Below are positions 50,282 through 59,431 of a DNA stretch of 64,000 bases, in pieces. Both the position numbers and the translations under genes were made by a program. Within the stretch, counting starts at the first letter, position 1. Each line of letters begins with the position of its first letter. Source of the DNA: Pyrinomonadaceae bacterium (GTDB lineage: Bacteria; Acidobacteriota; Blastocatellia; Pyrinomonadales; Pyrinomonadaceae); contig JAIBCC010000029.1 in NCBI GenBank assembly GCA_019694395.1, forward strand, positions 1 through 64,000. The letters run 5' to 3'. Below the pieces are notes generated by a model. That model worked only from the letters and a program-made list of their open reading frames with translations, did not search any database and was not told the origin of the DNA.

Positions 50282-50947
50282 CTATTTGTTTGGTTTTGCC
50301 ACCGTTAAGCGGCATAAAATCGTATTGTTTTTTCTAAGGTCGGGACCCCAGATAAATTTTGCTGTTCTGTTCCAACTGATGTCGTCATATCCGCCTTTCG
50401 GTCCGACTTCCTGAGCCGTGTAAAGTGCGGCTTTTTCCCATTTGGAATCGTCAAATTTGGGTAATTTCCAGTCTTTCGGCTCGTCCGTCTTCACAAATTC
50501 ACAAGGTTTTTCGCCTGCTTTCGGATTCTGTTCTCTGGCACAATTTTCATCCAACGGAGCGTTATGAATGACCAAACATTTCCAATCTGAATTGGTAACG
50601 GCAATTAGTTCGCCCGTGTCGGCGTTGGTAAATTGAGCAATCAGACCACCGTCGCCTAATTGCTGCCGCCGAGTGCCGATGTATTCCAAACCTGTATCAT
50701 TTTGGATAAAATCTTTGGCGATAAAATTCAGCGTCAGCGGATATTCGGCTTCAAAAGTAAAAGTTTCGGCATTGAAAGAACGCTCGGTCGTTATCGGCAC
50801 GGAATCTTCCTTGATAAATTTTTCGCCCGAATAAAACGAAAACCAATTATCCGCCCAAACTTCTGCTTTAATTTTGATCGGTTTTTGCGAAAACGCTGAA
50901 ACTGCGAAAAGCCCGATAAAAATTAAAATTGAAAGATTCTTTGTCAT
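50282..50947 (-). CDS. Secreted hypothetical protein, 221 aa
   Basis: Signal peptide MTKNLSILIFIGLFAVSAFS. The mature part (IKIKAEVWADNWFSFYSGEK, FTFEAEYPLTLNFIAKDF, DDSKWEKAALYTAQEVGPKG) resembles the galactose-binding/jelly-roll-like modules of exported proteins; cysteine pairs (NAPLDENCAREQNPKAGEKP) could bond. Embedded in the EF-hand/YHYH operon. Not recognised further. Confidence 0.65.
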   Translation of the reverse strand: MTKNLSILIFIGLFAVSAFSQKPIKIKAEVWADNWFSFYSGEKFIKEDSVPITTERSFNAETFTFEAEYPLTLNFIAKDFIQNDTGLEYIGTRRQQLGDGGLIAQFTNADTGELIAVTNSDWKCLVIHNAPLDENCAREQNPKAGEKPCEFVKTDEPKDWKLPKFDDSKWEKAALYTAQEVGPKGGYDDISWNRTAKFIWGPDLRKNNTILCRLTVAKPNK

Positions 50948-50958
50948 TTTTTATTTTG

Positions 50959-51026
50959 CCCGCGAAACACGCGAAACACACGAAAAAGAAAACTATTTTT
51001 TAGCGTATTTGGCGTATTTCGCGGTT
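50959..51026. repeat. Intergenic palindrome, CGCGAAACA family, copy 1
   Basis: cccgcgaaacacgcgaaac.. on the left and ..gcgtatttcgcggttat on the right. In the 86-base gap between two genes of the same operon. Copy 2 at 55545-55632. Confidence 0.8.
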
Positions 51027-51033
51027 ATTTTCC

Positions 51034-52599
51034 CTAATTATCTTTTCGAGGACGCTCAAGCGGCGTTGCGTCTTTGGTTTCTTCCTTCGATAATTTGCCG
51101 TCGCTTTCCTGGTCGGCACGGCTAAACATTCTCATCACGACATTTAACAATTCGTCTTTGGTTATTGCCGAATCGTGATTTGCATCAATTTCGTCACGAT
51201 GCTGTTTGACGAAACCGCCCAAAGCAGAGCGAACATTATTATTTTGGACTTCATCACTCTCAATTTTTCCGCTTTTGTTTGTGTCGTAGCCCAAAAAAGC
51301 CTTTTCAATTTCGGCAAGCAATTCGGCTTTGGTTAATTCGCCATCACGGTTGGCATCCATTTCCGAAGAGTGTTGAATGATCCACGGAACTCGTTTCTCG
51401 CCGTTTTGCGGTTCATCACGTCTGGGCTGATTGCCTCTGGGTTCGCGGTCATCCCTCGGCGGACGATTGTCGTCTCTCGGAGGACGATTTTCGCCACCGC
51501 CGCCACGGTTTTGTCCCGAATAATTTTCAACCTGGCTTTTGCCGTTGCCATCAACAAATTCAAAACGGTAGCTGCCGTCTTTTTGCACTGCGTAAATTAC
51601 TTTCCGCGTTTCGCCGCTGACGGTATAAGTTAAAGTAATTGAGCCGTCATTGTTCTGCACAAAATCGGTGATTTTTGCACCACGAAGCGGTTCGGTTGCC
51701 GGACGGACACCATTTGCACGCGGCTGCGGATCAACTTGTCCGTCACGTTCGATGACTTCGCCGTGAAATCCGCCGTTGATGTATGGATAATTTTTGGTCG
51801 AGTGATAATGGTAATTTCCGTTCGCGTCCGTGTGTCCGTTGAAAGAGTCGAGATTTTTAACCGCCGAGCCATCACTTTCCGTCAAACCGTAAATTGGATA
51901 ACCGTCGAGAGCATAAGCAAGAGGTTTTCCGTTGCCGACAATTTCCTGCAAATGAAGCGGGGCGATGTGGTAATGGTAATCGTCCGCCCGTCCTGCGTGT
52001 CCGCCGAATTTGTCTAGTTCACCCGCTAAAAAAGTATCGGTTCGCCCATCATTTTTGATTGGATTAAAAATCGGAACGCCGTTCGCAGCAATCGCAATCG
52101 CGCCGCGAAAGAAATGATCTTTTGCCGAAAGCGGCATTTTGGCAACGATTGGTTGGAGCGGAAATCTCCACGCATTATTGCCGTAATATTTTTGCGGAAT
52201 CGGCACTTGCTGCTGCCAAGCCGTAATTCCAACCATCATCGGATGATTTGGAAAACCGTCAGATTCGACATAGAAAAATTTGTCGTCCCAATGCACTTTT
52301 ACTTTCGGCGCAAACGGGCGGAAACTTTCCGCAATAGTCATCGCAATTTCGTTTTGTTTATTCAATTCTTCCGCACTCAATTTCGGCTGAACGTAGAAAA
52401 TTTCGTCATACGAATTTGTGTAAGAAAAAGTAAAAATCGGTTCAATCGCTTCGGATTTTTCAAAACTCATTGGGGGCTGAATCGTGTAATCGTAATGCGG
52501 TTTGTGGTCTGGATGTTCTTCTTCGTGTAAATCGTGGGCGAAGGAAAATGTTGTAAAAAATACGCTAATTGCTAAAACAATATAAACTTTAAATTTCAT
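51034..52599 (-). CDS. YHYH-domain secreted protein with EF-hands
   Basis: 521 aa. Signal peptide, then YHYH domain (DDYHYHIAPLHLQEIVG and GNYHYHSTKNYPYINGGFHG), a pair that gives the domain its name. A Gly/Arg/Pro-rich linker (NRPPRDDNRPPRDD) follows, then four EF-hand-like loops (DANRDGELTKAE, DTNKSGKIESDE, DANHDSAITKDE, DQESDGKLSKEE). Presumably a Ca-binding surface protein. The His-rich motifs suggest metal binding. Function of YHYH proteins is unknown. Confidence 0.82.
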   Translation of the reverse strand: MKFKVYIVLAISVFFTTFSFAHDLHEEEHPDHKPHYDYTIQPPMSFEKSEAIEPIFTFSYTNSYDEIFYVQPKLSAEELNKQNEIAMTIAESFRPFAPKVKVHWDDKFFYVESDGFPNHPMMVGITAWQQQVPIPQKYYGNNAWRFPLQPIVAKMPLSAKDHFFRGAIAIAANGVPIFNPIKNDGRTDTFLAGELDKFGGHAGRADDYHYHIAPLHLQEIVGNGKPLAYALDGYPIYGLTESDGSAVKNLDSFNGHTDANGNYHYHSTKNYPYINGGFHGEVIERDGQVDPQPRANGVRPATEPLRGAKITDFVQNNDGSITLTYTVSGETRKVIYAVQKDGSYRFEFVDGNGKSQVENYSGQNRGGGGENRPPRDDNRPPRDDREPRGNQPRRDEPQNGEKRVPWIIQHSSEMDANRDGELTKAELLAEIEKAFLGYDTNKSGKIESDEVQNNNVRSALGGFVKQHRDEIDANHDSAITKDELLNVVMRMFSRADQESDGKLSKEETKDATPLERPRKDN

Positions 52600-52617
52600 T
52601 AGATTCTCTCTGTAATT

Positions 52618-52641
52618 TTGCCTTTTGCCTTTTTACTTTTT
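52618..52641. repeat. CTTTTGCC/CTTTTTAC tandem before metallophosphoesterase stop
   Basis: ttttgccttttgcctttttac words, as at 48391; partly overlapping the stop codon region of the minus-strand gene. Confidence 0.5.
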
Positions 52642-54102
52642 ACTTGCTATCTCATATTCGTAATCAATCATTCCATCTTTTCGCCCTTCGCTTTGACGAT
52701 TGTTTGGAAAAGCGCGAACGTAGGAAACAGTTGCTTTTTCTTTGCCGACTTTGACGATCAAAACGCCTGAGCTTCCTTTGATAATTCCAGATTTATAGCC
52801 GTATTCTTCGGCGTTTCGGGTGTTGTCAACTTGGCGATGTCCGGGTTGCGGAACTTCCTGATAGACGATGCCGTCGAGGTCTTGTTTGACGAAAATATGG
52901 TCGTGTCCGTGAAAAACTGCGGAAACTTTGTTTTGGACGAAAAGTTGATGGATCGGCATCGCCAGATCAGGACGTTTTTCGGCAAATTCATCTTTTCCGT
53001 CAAAATTCTTGCCGCCCCATTCCCAAAATTGTGCGGCTTCCGAGCCTCCGCGAGCGACATCATTTCCGCCACCAACCAGATGATGAATGAAGACGAATTT
53101 ATATTTTGATTTACTCTTTTCCAGAGTCGTTTTGAGCCAATCATATTGCTCTTTGCCAAGCGTCCAACCCCAATTATCATTGCCTTTGTTGCGTTTGGTG
53201 AAGGAAAACGGGTCAAGCACGATAAATTGTGCATCGCCCCATTCCCACGCAAAATAATTCTGCATATTGGCTTTGTTTCCGCTGTAAAAATCGTTCGGAA
53301 CGGGATTCGGGAAATATCGTTTCCGCATCATACTCGACCAATCGAATAAATCTCCGCCGCGCCAGCCAGCTTCGCCATCGTGATTGCCGAGGGTTAAAAA
53401 GACCGGGATAGAATGTCCGATCAAGCCGAAATAATAGCGTTGAGCGAGGTAATTTGCGGCAGCGTCTTTCCATTCATTGCCGCGTTTATCACACATAAAC
53501 GTATCGCCCAGATCAACTAAAAAGTCAGAATTTGCTTTGGCGACATTTTCGAGCGAACGCTTGTAAGTATCGGTATCAGTTCCTTCATCGAGATGTGAAT
53601 CGGCTTGGATTGCAAAGGTAAATTCCGTGTTTGCAGATTTTGCGGTGGTAAAACTGAATTCTTGATTTTGGAATTGATAAAAATAACGAGTGTTTGGTTT
53701 TAAGCCGTTCAAAACTACTTCGACAGGTTCATCTTTTTTGAAAGTTTGTTTCAGTGTTTGATTCGGATATTTCCCTTTTTCTGTTCCGTAAAATATTGAG
53801 CCTTCCGTGTCCTGATAAGCCAAAATACTCAGAGTAAAACTGGTATTGGTCGGGCGACCCACCACAATATCCCACGAATGAGCGGGAACTTCGGTTTGAA
53901 AAGTAAACGGTCCGCGATTTCCGCCACGACCTTCGCCGTTTTGATTACGATTTCCGCCTTCGCCTCTGCGTTGTCCTTGTCCTCGTTGACGATTTTCGTC
54001 ATTTCGGGGCGGATTTTGGGCGAAAGAAAAACAGCAAAATAGAAAAAACACTACAAAACAAAGGCTTATATGCCTCATCTTTGAATAAATTAACGATTTC
54101 AT
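52633..54102 (-). CDS. Secreted metallophosphoesterase (purple acid phosphatase-like)
   Basis: 489 aa. Signal-like start, Gly/Arg-rich linker, an N-terminal fibronectin-like domain (FTLSILAYQDTEGSIFYGTE) and a calcineurin-like phosphoesterase with all metal motifs: ADSHLDEGTD, DLGDTFMC, LGNHDGEA, FIHHLVGG, HGHDHIFV. It removes phosphate from esters outside the cytosol. First gene of the minus-strand run to 48418. An alternative ATG lies at 54078. Confidence 0.88.
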   Translation of the reverse strand: MKSLIYSKMRHISLCFVVFFLFCCFSFAQNPPRNDENRQRGQGQRRGEGGNRNQNGEGRGGNRGPFTFQTEVPAHSWDIVVGRPTNTSFTLSILAYQDTEGSIFYGTEKGKYPNQTLKQTFKKDEPVEVVLNGLKPNTRYFYQFQNQEFSFTTAKSANTEFTFAIQADSHLDEGTDTDTYKRSLENVAKANSDFLVDLGDTFMCDKRGNEWKDAAANYLAQRYYFGLIGHSIPVFLTLGNHDGEAGWRGGDLFDWSSMMRKRYFPNPVPNDFYSGNKANMQNYFAWEWGDAQFIVLDPFSFTKRNKGNDNWGWTLGKEQYDWLKTTLEKSKSKYKFVFIHHLVGGGNDVARGGSEAAQFWEWGGKNFDGKDEFAEKRPDLAMPIHQLFVQNKVSAVFHGHDHIFVKQDLDGIVYQEVPQPGHRQVDNTRNAEEYGYKSGIIKGSSGVLIVKVGKEKATVSYVRAFPNNRQSEGRKDGMIDYEYEIASKK

Positions 54103-54170
54103 AAAAGGGCTGATTGGGATAACCGTTAATTTAGACGAGAGGAAAGTTGTTTTGGTCGAAAAAAAAACAG

Positions 54171-54285
54171 AAGATTTTAAGAAATTAAAAACGCAAGTCC
54201 CCGACTTTACTGCAATTTCTTTCTTAAAACCTTCTGCACGTCCTTACGATTTTTCGTCAGCTTGGAGATTTTTACGAAAAATTGT
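54171..54285. other. Two imperfect hairpins between the DksA and phosphatase genes
   Basis: cagaagattttaagaaatt against aatttc..ttaaaaccttctg (54171-54239), and cgatttttcgt against acgaaaaattg (54249-54285). Probably the DksA-like gene's 3' structure; no clean U-run. Confidence 0.4.
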
Positions 54286-54296
54286 AGAGACCGAAT

Positions 54297-54623
54297 TTAG
54301 GAGGCGCAATTAATGCAAACATTTGTATAAGGTAAAGCCTTTAATCTTTTTTCGGCAATCGGATTTTGGCAAGATTCGCAAATTCCGTAAGTGCCTTTTT
54401 CCATCATATTGATAGCATGGTCAATCTGTGTAACCTCGTTCCGCATATTGACATCTAAAACTTCCAAAACCTGATCATTTGCACGTTCAATCGCTTGCTC
54501 GGCAAAATCGGCTTCAAGCGGTTTATGCGTATGACGCAAATGACCTTGGACTTTATCCAAACGCTCAACAATTTCTTTTCGGCGCAGCAATAAACTTTCT
54601 TTAATCGGTTGATAGTTTTCCAT
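54297..54623 (-). CDS. DksA/TraR-family zinc-finger protein
   Basis: 108 aa. Helical N-terminus (RRKEIVERLDKVQGHLRH) and C-terminal four-Cys zinc finger CESCQNP..VCINC. Regulates transcription initiation by inserting into the RNA polymerase secondary channel, often with ppGpp. AGGAGG precedes the ATG. The acidic tip here is MRNEVTQIDHAINMME with a D instead of the D-x-x-D-A of E. coli DksA; function in detail may differ. Confidence 0.88.
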   Translation of the reverse strand: MENYQPIKESLLLRRKEIVERLDKVQGHLRHTHKPLEADFAEQAIERANDQVLEVLDVNMRNEVTQIDHAINMMEKGTYGICESCQNPIAEKRLKALPYTNVCINCAS

Positions 54624-54819
54624 TTTAATACGGCACCTCCTAACCTAATGATAATCCCAATTAATAGCTTTGCAAGGATACATATTAGTAGAAATGATAT
54701 TTAATCAAGACAGCAAAACTCATAATTCTTTCAATGATTCAAGCCGACTTTCAATCATTCTATACGCTTCTAAATTGCTCAAATAAAATCGGAAATCGTC
54801 GGAGGTTTTATTAACGATT

Positions 54820-55533
54820 ATGAGAAGAAGAGAGTTTTTAATGGCAGGCGGAGTGACTGCGATCAGCGGACCGTCGCTTTTTATAAATATGATGAGTAAT
54901 AGCAAAAACTATTTGAAAATAGATGAATCAATGAAATTAACGCCGCCCGCAAATGGTATTGTTCCGGTAGCTTTCGTGATTTCGTCGCGTTGGACGGTGA
55001 TTGATGCGATGGGACCTTGGGAAGTTTTTCAAGATGCGGCAACTCCCAAAGATTCGGAAGGTTTTGAACTTTTTACGGTTGCCGAATCGCTTGAACCGGT
55101 GATAGGCTCGGCAGGAATTAAAGTCGTGCCGAATTATACTTTTGAAAATGCTCCTCAACCGAAAGTTGTCGTTATCGGGGCACAAGCCGGGCGTTCGCCC
55201 GCAATGTTTGAATGGCTCAAAAAGGTCTGCGAATCGGCGGATGTGATTATGTCAGTTTGCACCGGCGCGTTCATTCTCGCCCAAAGCGGTTTGATTGATG
55301 GCAAAACTGCAACCACCCATCACGATTTTTTCGATAAATTTGCCAAACAATTTCCGAATATCGAACTAAAACGCGGAATTCGCTTTGTCGAAGAGAAAAA
55401 ATTTTCCAGCGCGGGCGGATTGACTTCGGGAATTGATCTGGCTTTGCGCGTGGTCGAACGCTATTTCGGCAGAGAAACGGCAGAAAAAACAGCGTTTTAT
55501 ATGGAATATCAAAGTAAAAGCTGGATAGTTTGA
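54820..55533 (+). CDS. DJ-1/PfpI-family protein with twin-arginine leader
   Basis: 237 aa. The N-terminus RRREFLMAGGVTAISGPSLF is a Tat-like signal. The body is a DJ-1/PfpI fold with the nucleophile elbow SVCTGAFILAQSGLIDGKTA and the catalytic-loop TTHHDFFDKF. This arrangement resembles isonitrile-hydratase or AraC-type amidotransferase-like domains. Located opposite an AraC regulator, which itself is followed by a palindromic element. Substrate unknown. Confidence 0.78.
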   Translation: MRRREFLMAGGVTAISGPSLFINMMSNSKNYLKIDESMKLTPPANGIVPVAFVISSRWTVIDAMGPWEVFQDAATPKDSEGFELFTVAESLEPVIGSAGIKVVPNYTFENAPQPKVVVIGAQAGRSPAMFEWLKKVCESADVIMSVCTGAFILAQSGLIDGKTATTHHDFFDKFAKQFPNIELKRGIRFVEEKKFSSAGGLTSGIDLALRVVERYFGRETAEKTAFYMEYQSKSWIV

Positions 55534-55544
55534 TTTTAGGTGTT

Positions 55545-55632
55545 GCCCGCGAAACACGCGAAACACACGAAAAATAAGAAAAACTGACAAATTTTTATCT
55601 TAAATTTAGCGTCTTTCGCGTGTTTCGCGGTC
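55545..55632. repeat. Intergenic palindrome, CGCGAAACA family, copy 2
   Basis: cccgcgaaacacgcgaaac.. opposite ..gtctttcgcgtgtttcgcgg. Between convergent genes, 12 bases after one stop and 8 before the other. Confidence 0.8.
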
Positions 55633-55639
55633 AATAAAA

Positions 55640-56449
55640 TTAATCAATCGAATTACGAAATGCGCCCGGAGTAACTCCGACAAATCGTTTGAAGATTCTG
55701 GTGAAATGACTTTGGTCGGCAAAACCTGTCGAAAAAGCAATATCAGCCAACGAAATTTCTTTGTTCAGCAACAATCTCGAAGCGTGGGCGATGCGAAGTT
55801 TTTGGACGTATTCGCCCATCGTTTCGTGATAAAACTGGCGAAAAACGGCGGCTAAATGAACCGGATGAACATTGGCTTCCAGCGCCAATTCTTCAGTTGA
55901 AAAGTTTTCGGTAAACTCTTCGTTCAATTTTTCAACTATCCGCGCGAGCCAGACCGGTTTCTGTTTTTCAAACGGGTTATGTTTACGAACCGAATTTGCC
56001 AGCATTTCCAGCACGATTCCTTCCGCTACCAAATCCGAGCAAAATTGCCAGTTTCTAAATTCCTGATAAAGTTTGTAGCCGAGCCAGACCAAAGAACTGT
56101 TGCGAACATAAAAATCATCGGGAATTTGAGAAAATTCTTTTAATCGTTCAATGATACGCGGCTGCATTTCCATCATAAAAAAACGTCCGCCGTTGTTGCC
56201 GATTTCGTCTTTGTGAATTATGCCCGGACGATGCCACGAAATCGTCATCGGTTGGAGCGAAACGTCTTTGCCGCCACAGTTTTCCAGATAACTTCCGTCC
56301 AATAAAAGCTGAAAATGTCCAAGCTCGTGAGAATGTTTCGGAACGCTAATTCGTTGTTGATGCACAACTTCCGTCAATGTCACCGCCGTAATATTTCGTT
56401 TATTCGGAACTTGTCCGTAAAATTCACCTGCTCTGAGATTATTAGACAT
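55640..56449 (-). CDS. AraC-family transcriptional regulator
   Basis: 269 aa. N-terminal cupin-like effector region (VPKHSHELGHFQLLLDGSYL) and two C-terminal HTH motifs (EEL..EANVHPVHLAAVFRQF, SLADIAFSTGFADQSHFTRI). Converges with the DJ-1-like gene. No Shine-Dalgarno is visible. Target unknown. Confidence 0.88.
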   Translation of the reverse strand: MSNNLRAGEFYGQVPNKRNITAVTLTEVVHQQRISVPKHSHELGHFQLLLDGSYLENCGGKDVSLQPMTISWHRPGIIHKDEIGNNGGRFFMMEMQPRIIERLKEFSQIPDDFYVRNSSLVWLGYKLYQEFRNWQFCSDLVAEGIVLEMLANSVRKHNPFEKQKPVWLARIVEKLNEEFTENFSTEELALEANVHPVHLAAVFRQFYHETMGEYVQKLRIAHASRLLLNKEISLADIAFSTGFADQSHFTRIFKRFVGVTPGAFRNSID

Positions 56450-56597
56450 AATTTTATTAGACGGGGGAAAGTTAAATTTTCTTTCAAAAACTTTTACGCA
56501 AATTTCTTGAGAAAGTTCAAACTGCCTTTGGTTTGTTCAATACAGAAAATTGAATTTTAAATAAAATCGTAAAATCTTATTAAATAAAAAAGCAATT

Positions 56598-56707
56598 TAA
56601 CGCTAAGACGCAAAGGAGCAAAGACGCAAAGATCATTAAAAATAAGACAATATTTAGCAATTTTTCTAAAAACTTTGCGCCTTAGCGGACTTAGCGACTT
56701 TGCGTTA
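56598..56707. repeat. Intergenic palindrome, GACGCAAAG family
   Basis: aacgctaagacgcaaaggag.. and ..cggacttagcgactttgcgtt. It is directly upstream of the TolB-like gene. Confidence 0.8.
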
Positions 56708-56728
56708 AAAAACTAAGGGAAGATATTT

Positions 56729-57622
56729 ATGAAAAAAATAATTTTAGCAATTTTAACAATAACTTTGAGTTTTCTTTCTGCATTTGCCCAAAACGAAACG
56801 ACTTCCAAAAATTATATAGGCGTTTCGTGGTCGCCTGACAGCAAATATCTGAGTTTTACGATTATGGATGTCAAAAACACCAAGCCGATGCAGATGAAAG
56901 CCGACATTTACATTATGAAAGCCGATGGCACAGGTCTGAAAAAGATCACCGGCGGAGAAACCGAAGAATTTGGTCCGTCGTGGTCAAAAGACGGTAAAAA
57001 ACTATTCTTCGGTGTGGTTAATCCTGATGCCAAAGTTGCCGACATTTTTTCTGTCAAGACTGACGGCACAGGCTTAATTCAACTGACCAAAACCGGAAAA
57101 AACACTTCGCCGTCCGTTTCTCCCGACGGCAAAAAAATCGTTTTTAATTCCGAAAGAGCCGAGCATAAACCGCAGATTTTCGTGATGAATACGGACGGTT
57201 CGGGCTTAAAGGCTTTGACCAATGACGACACGCTCGCTTTTTACAATCCGCTCTGGTCGCCGGACGGCAAAAAGATCGTTTATTACGTCGAACGTGGCGA
57301 TAACAAAGACCAAATCTGGACGATGAATGCCGACGGCACAGACCAGAAATTACTGACTAATAACATCGGACATAATTTTTATCCCTCGTGGTCGGCTGAC
57401 GGCAAAAAGATCATTTTTTGTTCCAACCGTGACGGCGAAAATCAAGTCATTTATTCAATGAATGCAGATGGTTCAAACGTCAAACGGTTTTTAAAAATGA
57501 ACAGTTTTTACGCCAAGTTTTCACCGAACGGCAAAAAAATCGCTTTTATTTCGGGAAAATTTCCAAGCAACAATATTTTCATTGCTGATGCGGACGGCTC
57601 AAATATTAAAAAGATTTTGTAA
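56729..57622 (+). CDS. TolB-like beta-propeller protein, exported
   Basis: 297 aa. Signal peptide (MKKIILAILTITLSFLSAFA) then six PD40/WD40-like repeats, each with the motif SPDGKKIVF or SADGKKIIFCSNRDG. This resembles TolB and TolB-like exported propellers; no N-terminal TolB domain, so probably a shorter variant. AGGGAAG lies 8 bases before ATG. Gene 2 of the pair (rhodanese) starts 11 bases after the stop. Confidence 0.85.
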   Translation: MKKIILAILTITLSFLSAFAQNETTSKNYIGVSWSPDSKYLSFTIMDVKNTKPMQMKADIYIMKADGTGLKKITGGETEEFGPSWSKDGKKLFFGVVNPDAKVADIFSVKTDGTGLIQLTKTGKNTSPSVSPDGKKIVFNSERAEHKPQIFVMNTDGSGLKALTNDDTLAFYNPLWSPDGKKIVYYVERGDNKDQIWTMNADGTDQKLLTNNIGHNFYPSWSADGKKIIFCSNRDGENQVIYSMNADGSNVKRFLKMNSFYAKFSPNGKKIAFISGKFPSNNIFIADADGSNIKKIL

Positions 57623-57633
57623 AAGGAGAAATT

Positions 57634-59373
57634 ATGAATAAAAAAACGGTTATTTTATTTTTGCTATTCGTTTTATGCGGTGTTTCTTATCAAATTCAGG
57701 CAAAAGAATCATCAATGACAGTTTCGGTTGATTGGCTCAAACAGCATTTAAATGACTCAAATCTGGTTCTGCTCCACATCGGAGACAAAGCCGAATATGA
57801 AAAATCGCACATCGTCGGAGCGCAATATATTGCTTTGCGTGATATTTCGACAACCCGCGATAACGGCAAAGTTGTTTTGGAATTGCCGCCTGCCGAAGAT
57901 TTACAGAAAACCTTTGAAAAATTTGGAATCAGCAACAATTCGCGCATTATTTTGTATTTTGGAAATGATTGGGTTTCGCCTACTACCAGAGTTTATTTTA
58001 CGCTTGATTATCTGGGGTTGAGTGGGCAAACTTCTATCCTCGATGGCGGAATGAAGGCTTGGACAAAAGCCGGAAATCCGACCGTCACAGAAATTAAAAC
58101 GCCACAGGCAGGCTCGCTCAAAATTAATCCGAAAAAAGAGTCGGTTGCCTATGCTGATTGGTTAAAAACTCAGTTAAATAATTCTTCGATTGCCGTGGTT
58201 GATGCCCGAAATAAAGAGTTTTACGATGGAACTTTGGTCGGAAATCGTCCACGCGGCGGACATATTCAGGGAGCAAAAAGCATTCCATTTGACAGCCTTT
58301 TCAATCAGGACGGAACTTTCAAAGGTGAAACCGAATTACGCAAAATCTTTACTGATGCCGGAGTCGAAAAAGATGATTCGGTGGTCAGCTATTGTCATAT
58401 CGGACAGCAGGGAACAGTTGTTTATTTTGCTGCGAAGTCTCTGGGTTATAACGTCAAACTTTATGACGGTTCGTTTGAGGAATGGGCTGAACGCGCCGAT
58501 TTGCCGGTTGATGATCCGAAAAAAGATTCCCGCGCCGCAGTTATCCAATTTGTTCAGCCGGAATGGGTTGCGGCTCGCACAAATGATTTGAATTTACGGA
58601 TCATTGATGCGCGAAACAATGTTTACGATTATTTTATGGGACATATTCCCAACGCCGTTCATCTGCCTGATGCGGCAATGCGTGCGCCTCGTGCGGGCTA
58701 TCCGACGCAGTATCTCGATACTTTTGTGACCAGCCGACTGCTTGCCAATGCCGGAATTAAAAAAGATGACCGCGTGGTGATCTATTCGGACGGAACGAGC
58801 GTTCTCGGCGCAACAATGCTGGCTTATATTTTGGAAAGAGTCGGACAAAAACAGATTTTTATTGTTGACGGCGGCTTTGAGAGCTACAAAGAAAAAAATC
58901 CGATAGCCAAAGAATATCCCAAATACGAAAGCGGAAATTATGACGTTTGGGATAACCGCGCCGTAAGTGCAAATCTAAACGATGTAAAAACTGCGCTTAG
59001 CGATGGAAAAGTAAAATTCGTTGATGCGCGTCCGGCAGAAAATTATTCAGGCGAAGCCAAAGTTTGGGTGCGCGACGGACATATTCCGGGAGCGGTCAAC
59101 ATTACCTGGAAAACGCTGATGGACGAAAAAAATCCGCACAAACTAAAACCGTTTGCCGAAATCCGCAAAATCTACGAAACGGCAGGAATTACCAAAGATG
59201 ACGACATAATCGTTTATTGCGGAACCAGCCGTGAAGCAAGTCTTGAATACGTTATTCTCAAACACCTGCTCGGTTTTCCGAAAGTTAGACTTTATGAAGG
59301 CTCCTGGGCAGAATATGCAACTTACGCCGATTTGAAGATCGAAACGGGTTCGGGAAATACTGCTGCAAAATAA
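57634..59373 (+). CDS. Exported sulfurtransferase with four rhodanese domains
   Basis: 579 aa. Signal peptide, then four rhodanese repeats of about 130 residues. Active-site loops: first RIILYFGNDW (no Cys), second VVSYCHIGQQGT (Cys), third RVVIYSDGTSV (no Cys), fourth IIVYCGTSREAS (Cys). So two inactive/active tandems. Expected to transfer sulfane sulfur (thiosulfate) in the periplasm. GGAGAAATT precedes ATG. Same transcript as TolB-like protein. Confidence 0.88.
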   Translation: MNKKTVILFLLFVLCGVSYQIQAKESSMTVSVDWLKQHLNDSNLVLLHIGDKAEYEKSHIVGAQYIALRDISTTRDNGKVVLELPPAEDLQKTFEKFGISNNSRIILYFGNDWVSPTTRVYFTLDYLGLSGQTSILDGGMKAWTKAGNPTVTEIKTPQAGSLKINPKKESVAYADWLKTQLNNSSIAVVDARNKEFYDGTLVGNRPRGGHIQGAKSIPFDSLFNQDGTFKGETELRKIFTDAGVEKDDSVVSYCHIGQQGTVVYFAAKSLGYNVKLYDGSFEEWAERADLPVDDPKKDSRAAVIQFVQPEWVAARTNDLNLRIIDARNNVYDYFMGHIPNAVHLPDAAMRAPRAGYPTQYLDTFVTSRLLANAGIKKDDRVVIYSDGTSVLGATMLAYILERVGQKQIFIVDGGFESYKEKNPIAKEYPKYESGNYDVWDNRAVSANLNDVKTALSDGKVKFVDARPAENYSGEAKVWVRDGHIPGAVNITWKTLMDEKNPHKLKPFAEIRKIYETAGITKDDDIIVYCGTSREASLEYVILKHLLGFPKVRLYEGSWAEYATYADLKIETGSGNTAAK

Positions 59374-59380
59374 AAAATAA

Positions 59381-59430
59381 ACAGGGATTGTGGGAATAAA
59401 AATCCTATCAATCCCCTCAATCCCTGTGAA
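59381..59430. repeat. Intergenic palindrome, CACAGGGAT family, copy 3 (short)
   Basis: acagggattgtggga and tcaatccctgtgaa. Between convergent genes; overlaps none. The stop of the nucleotidase is just beyond it. Confidence 0.75.
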
Positions 59431-59431
59431 A

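Noticed and set aside
54720..54905. 61-residue minus-strand ORF between DksA-like and PfpI-like genes
   Set aside because: Overlaps the start of the plus-strand DJ-1/PfpI gene, with no ribosome site.
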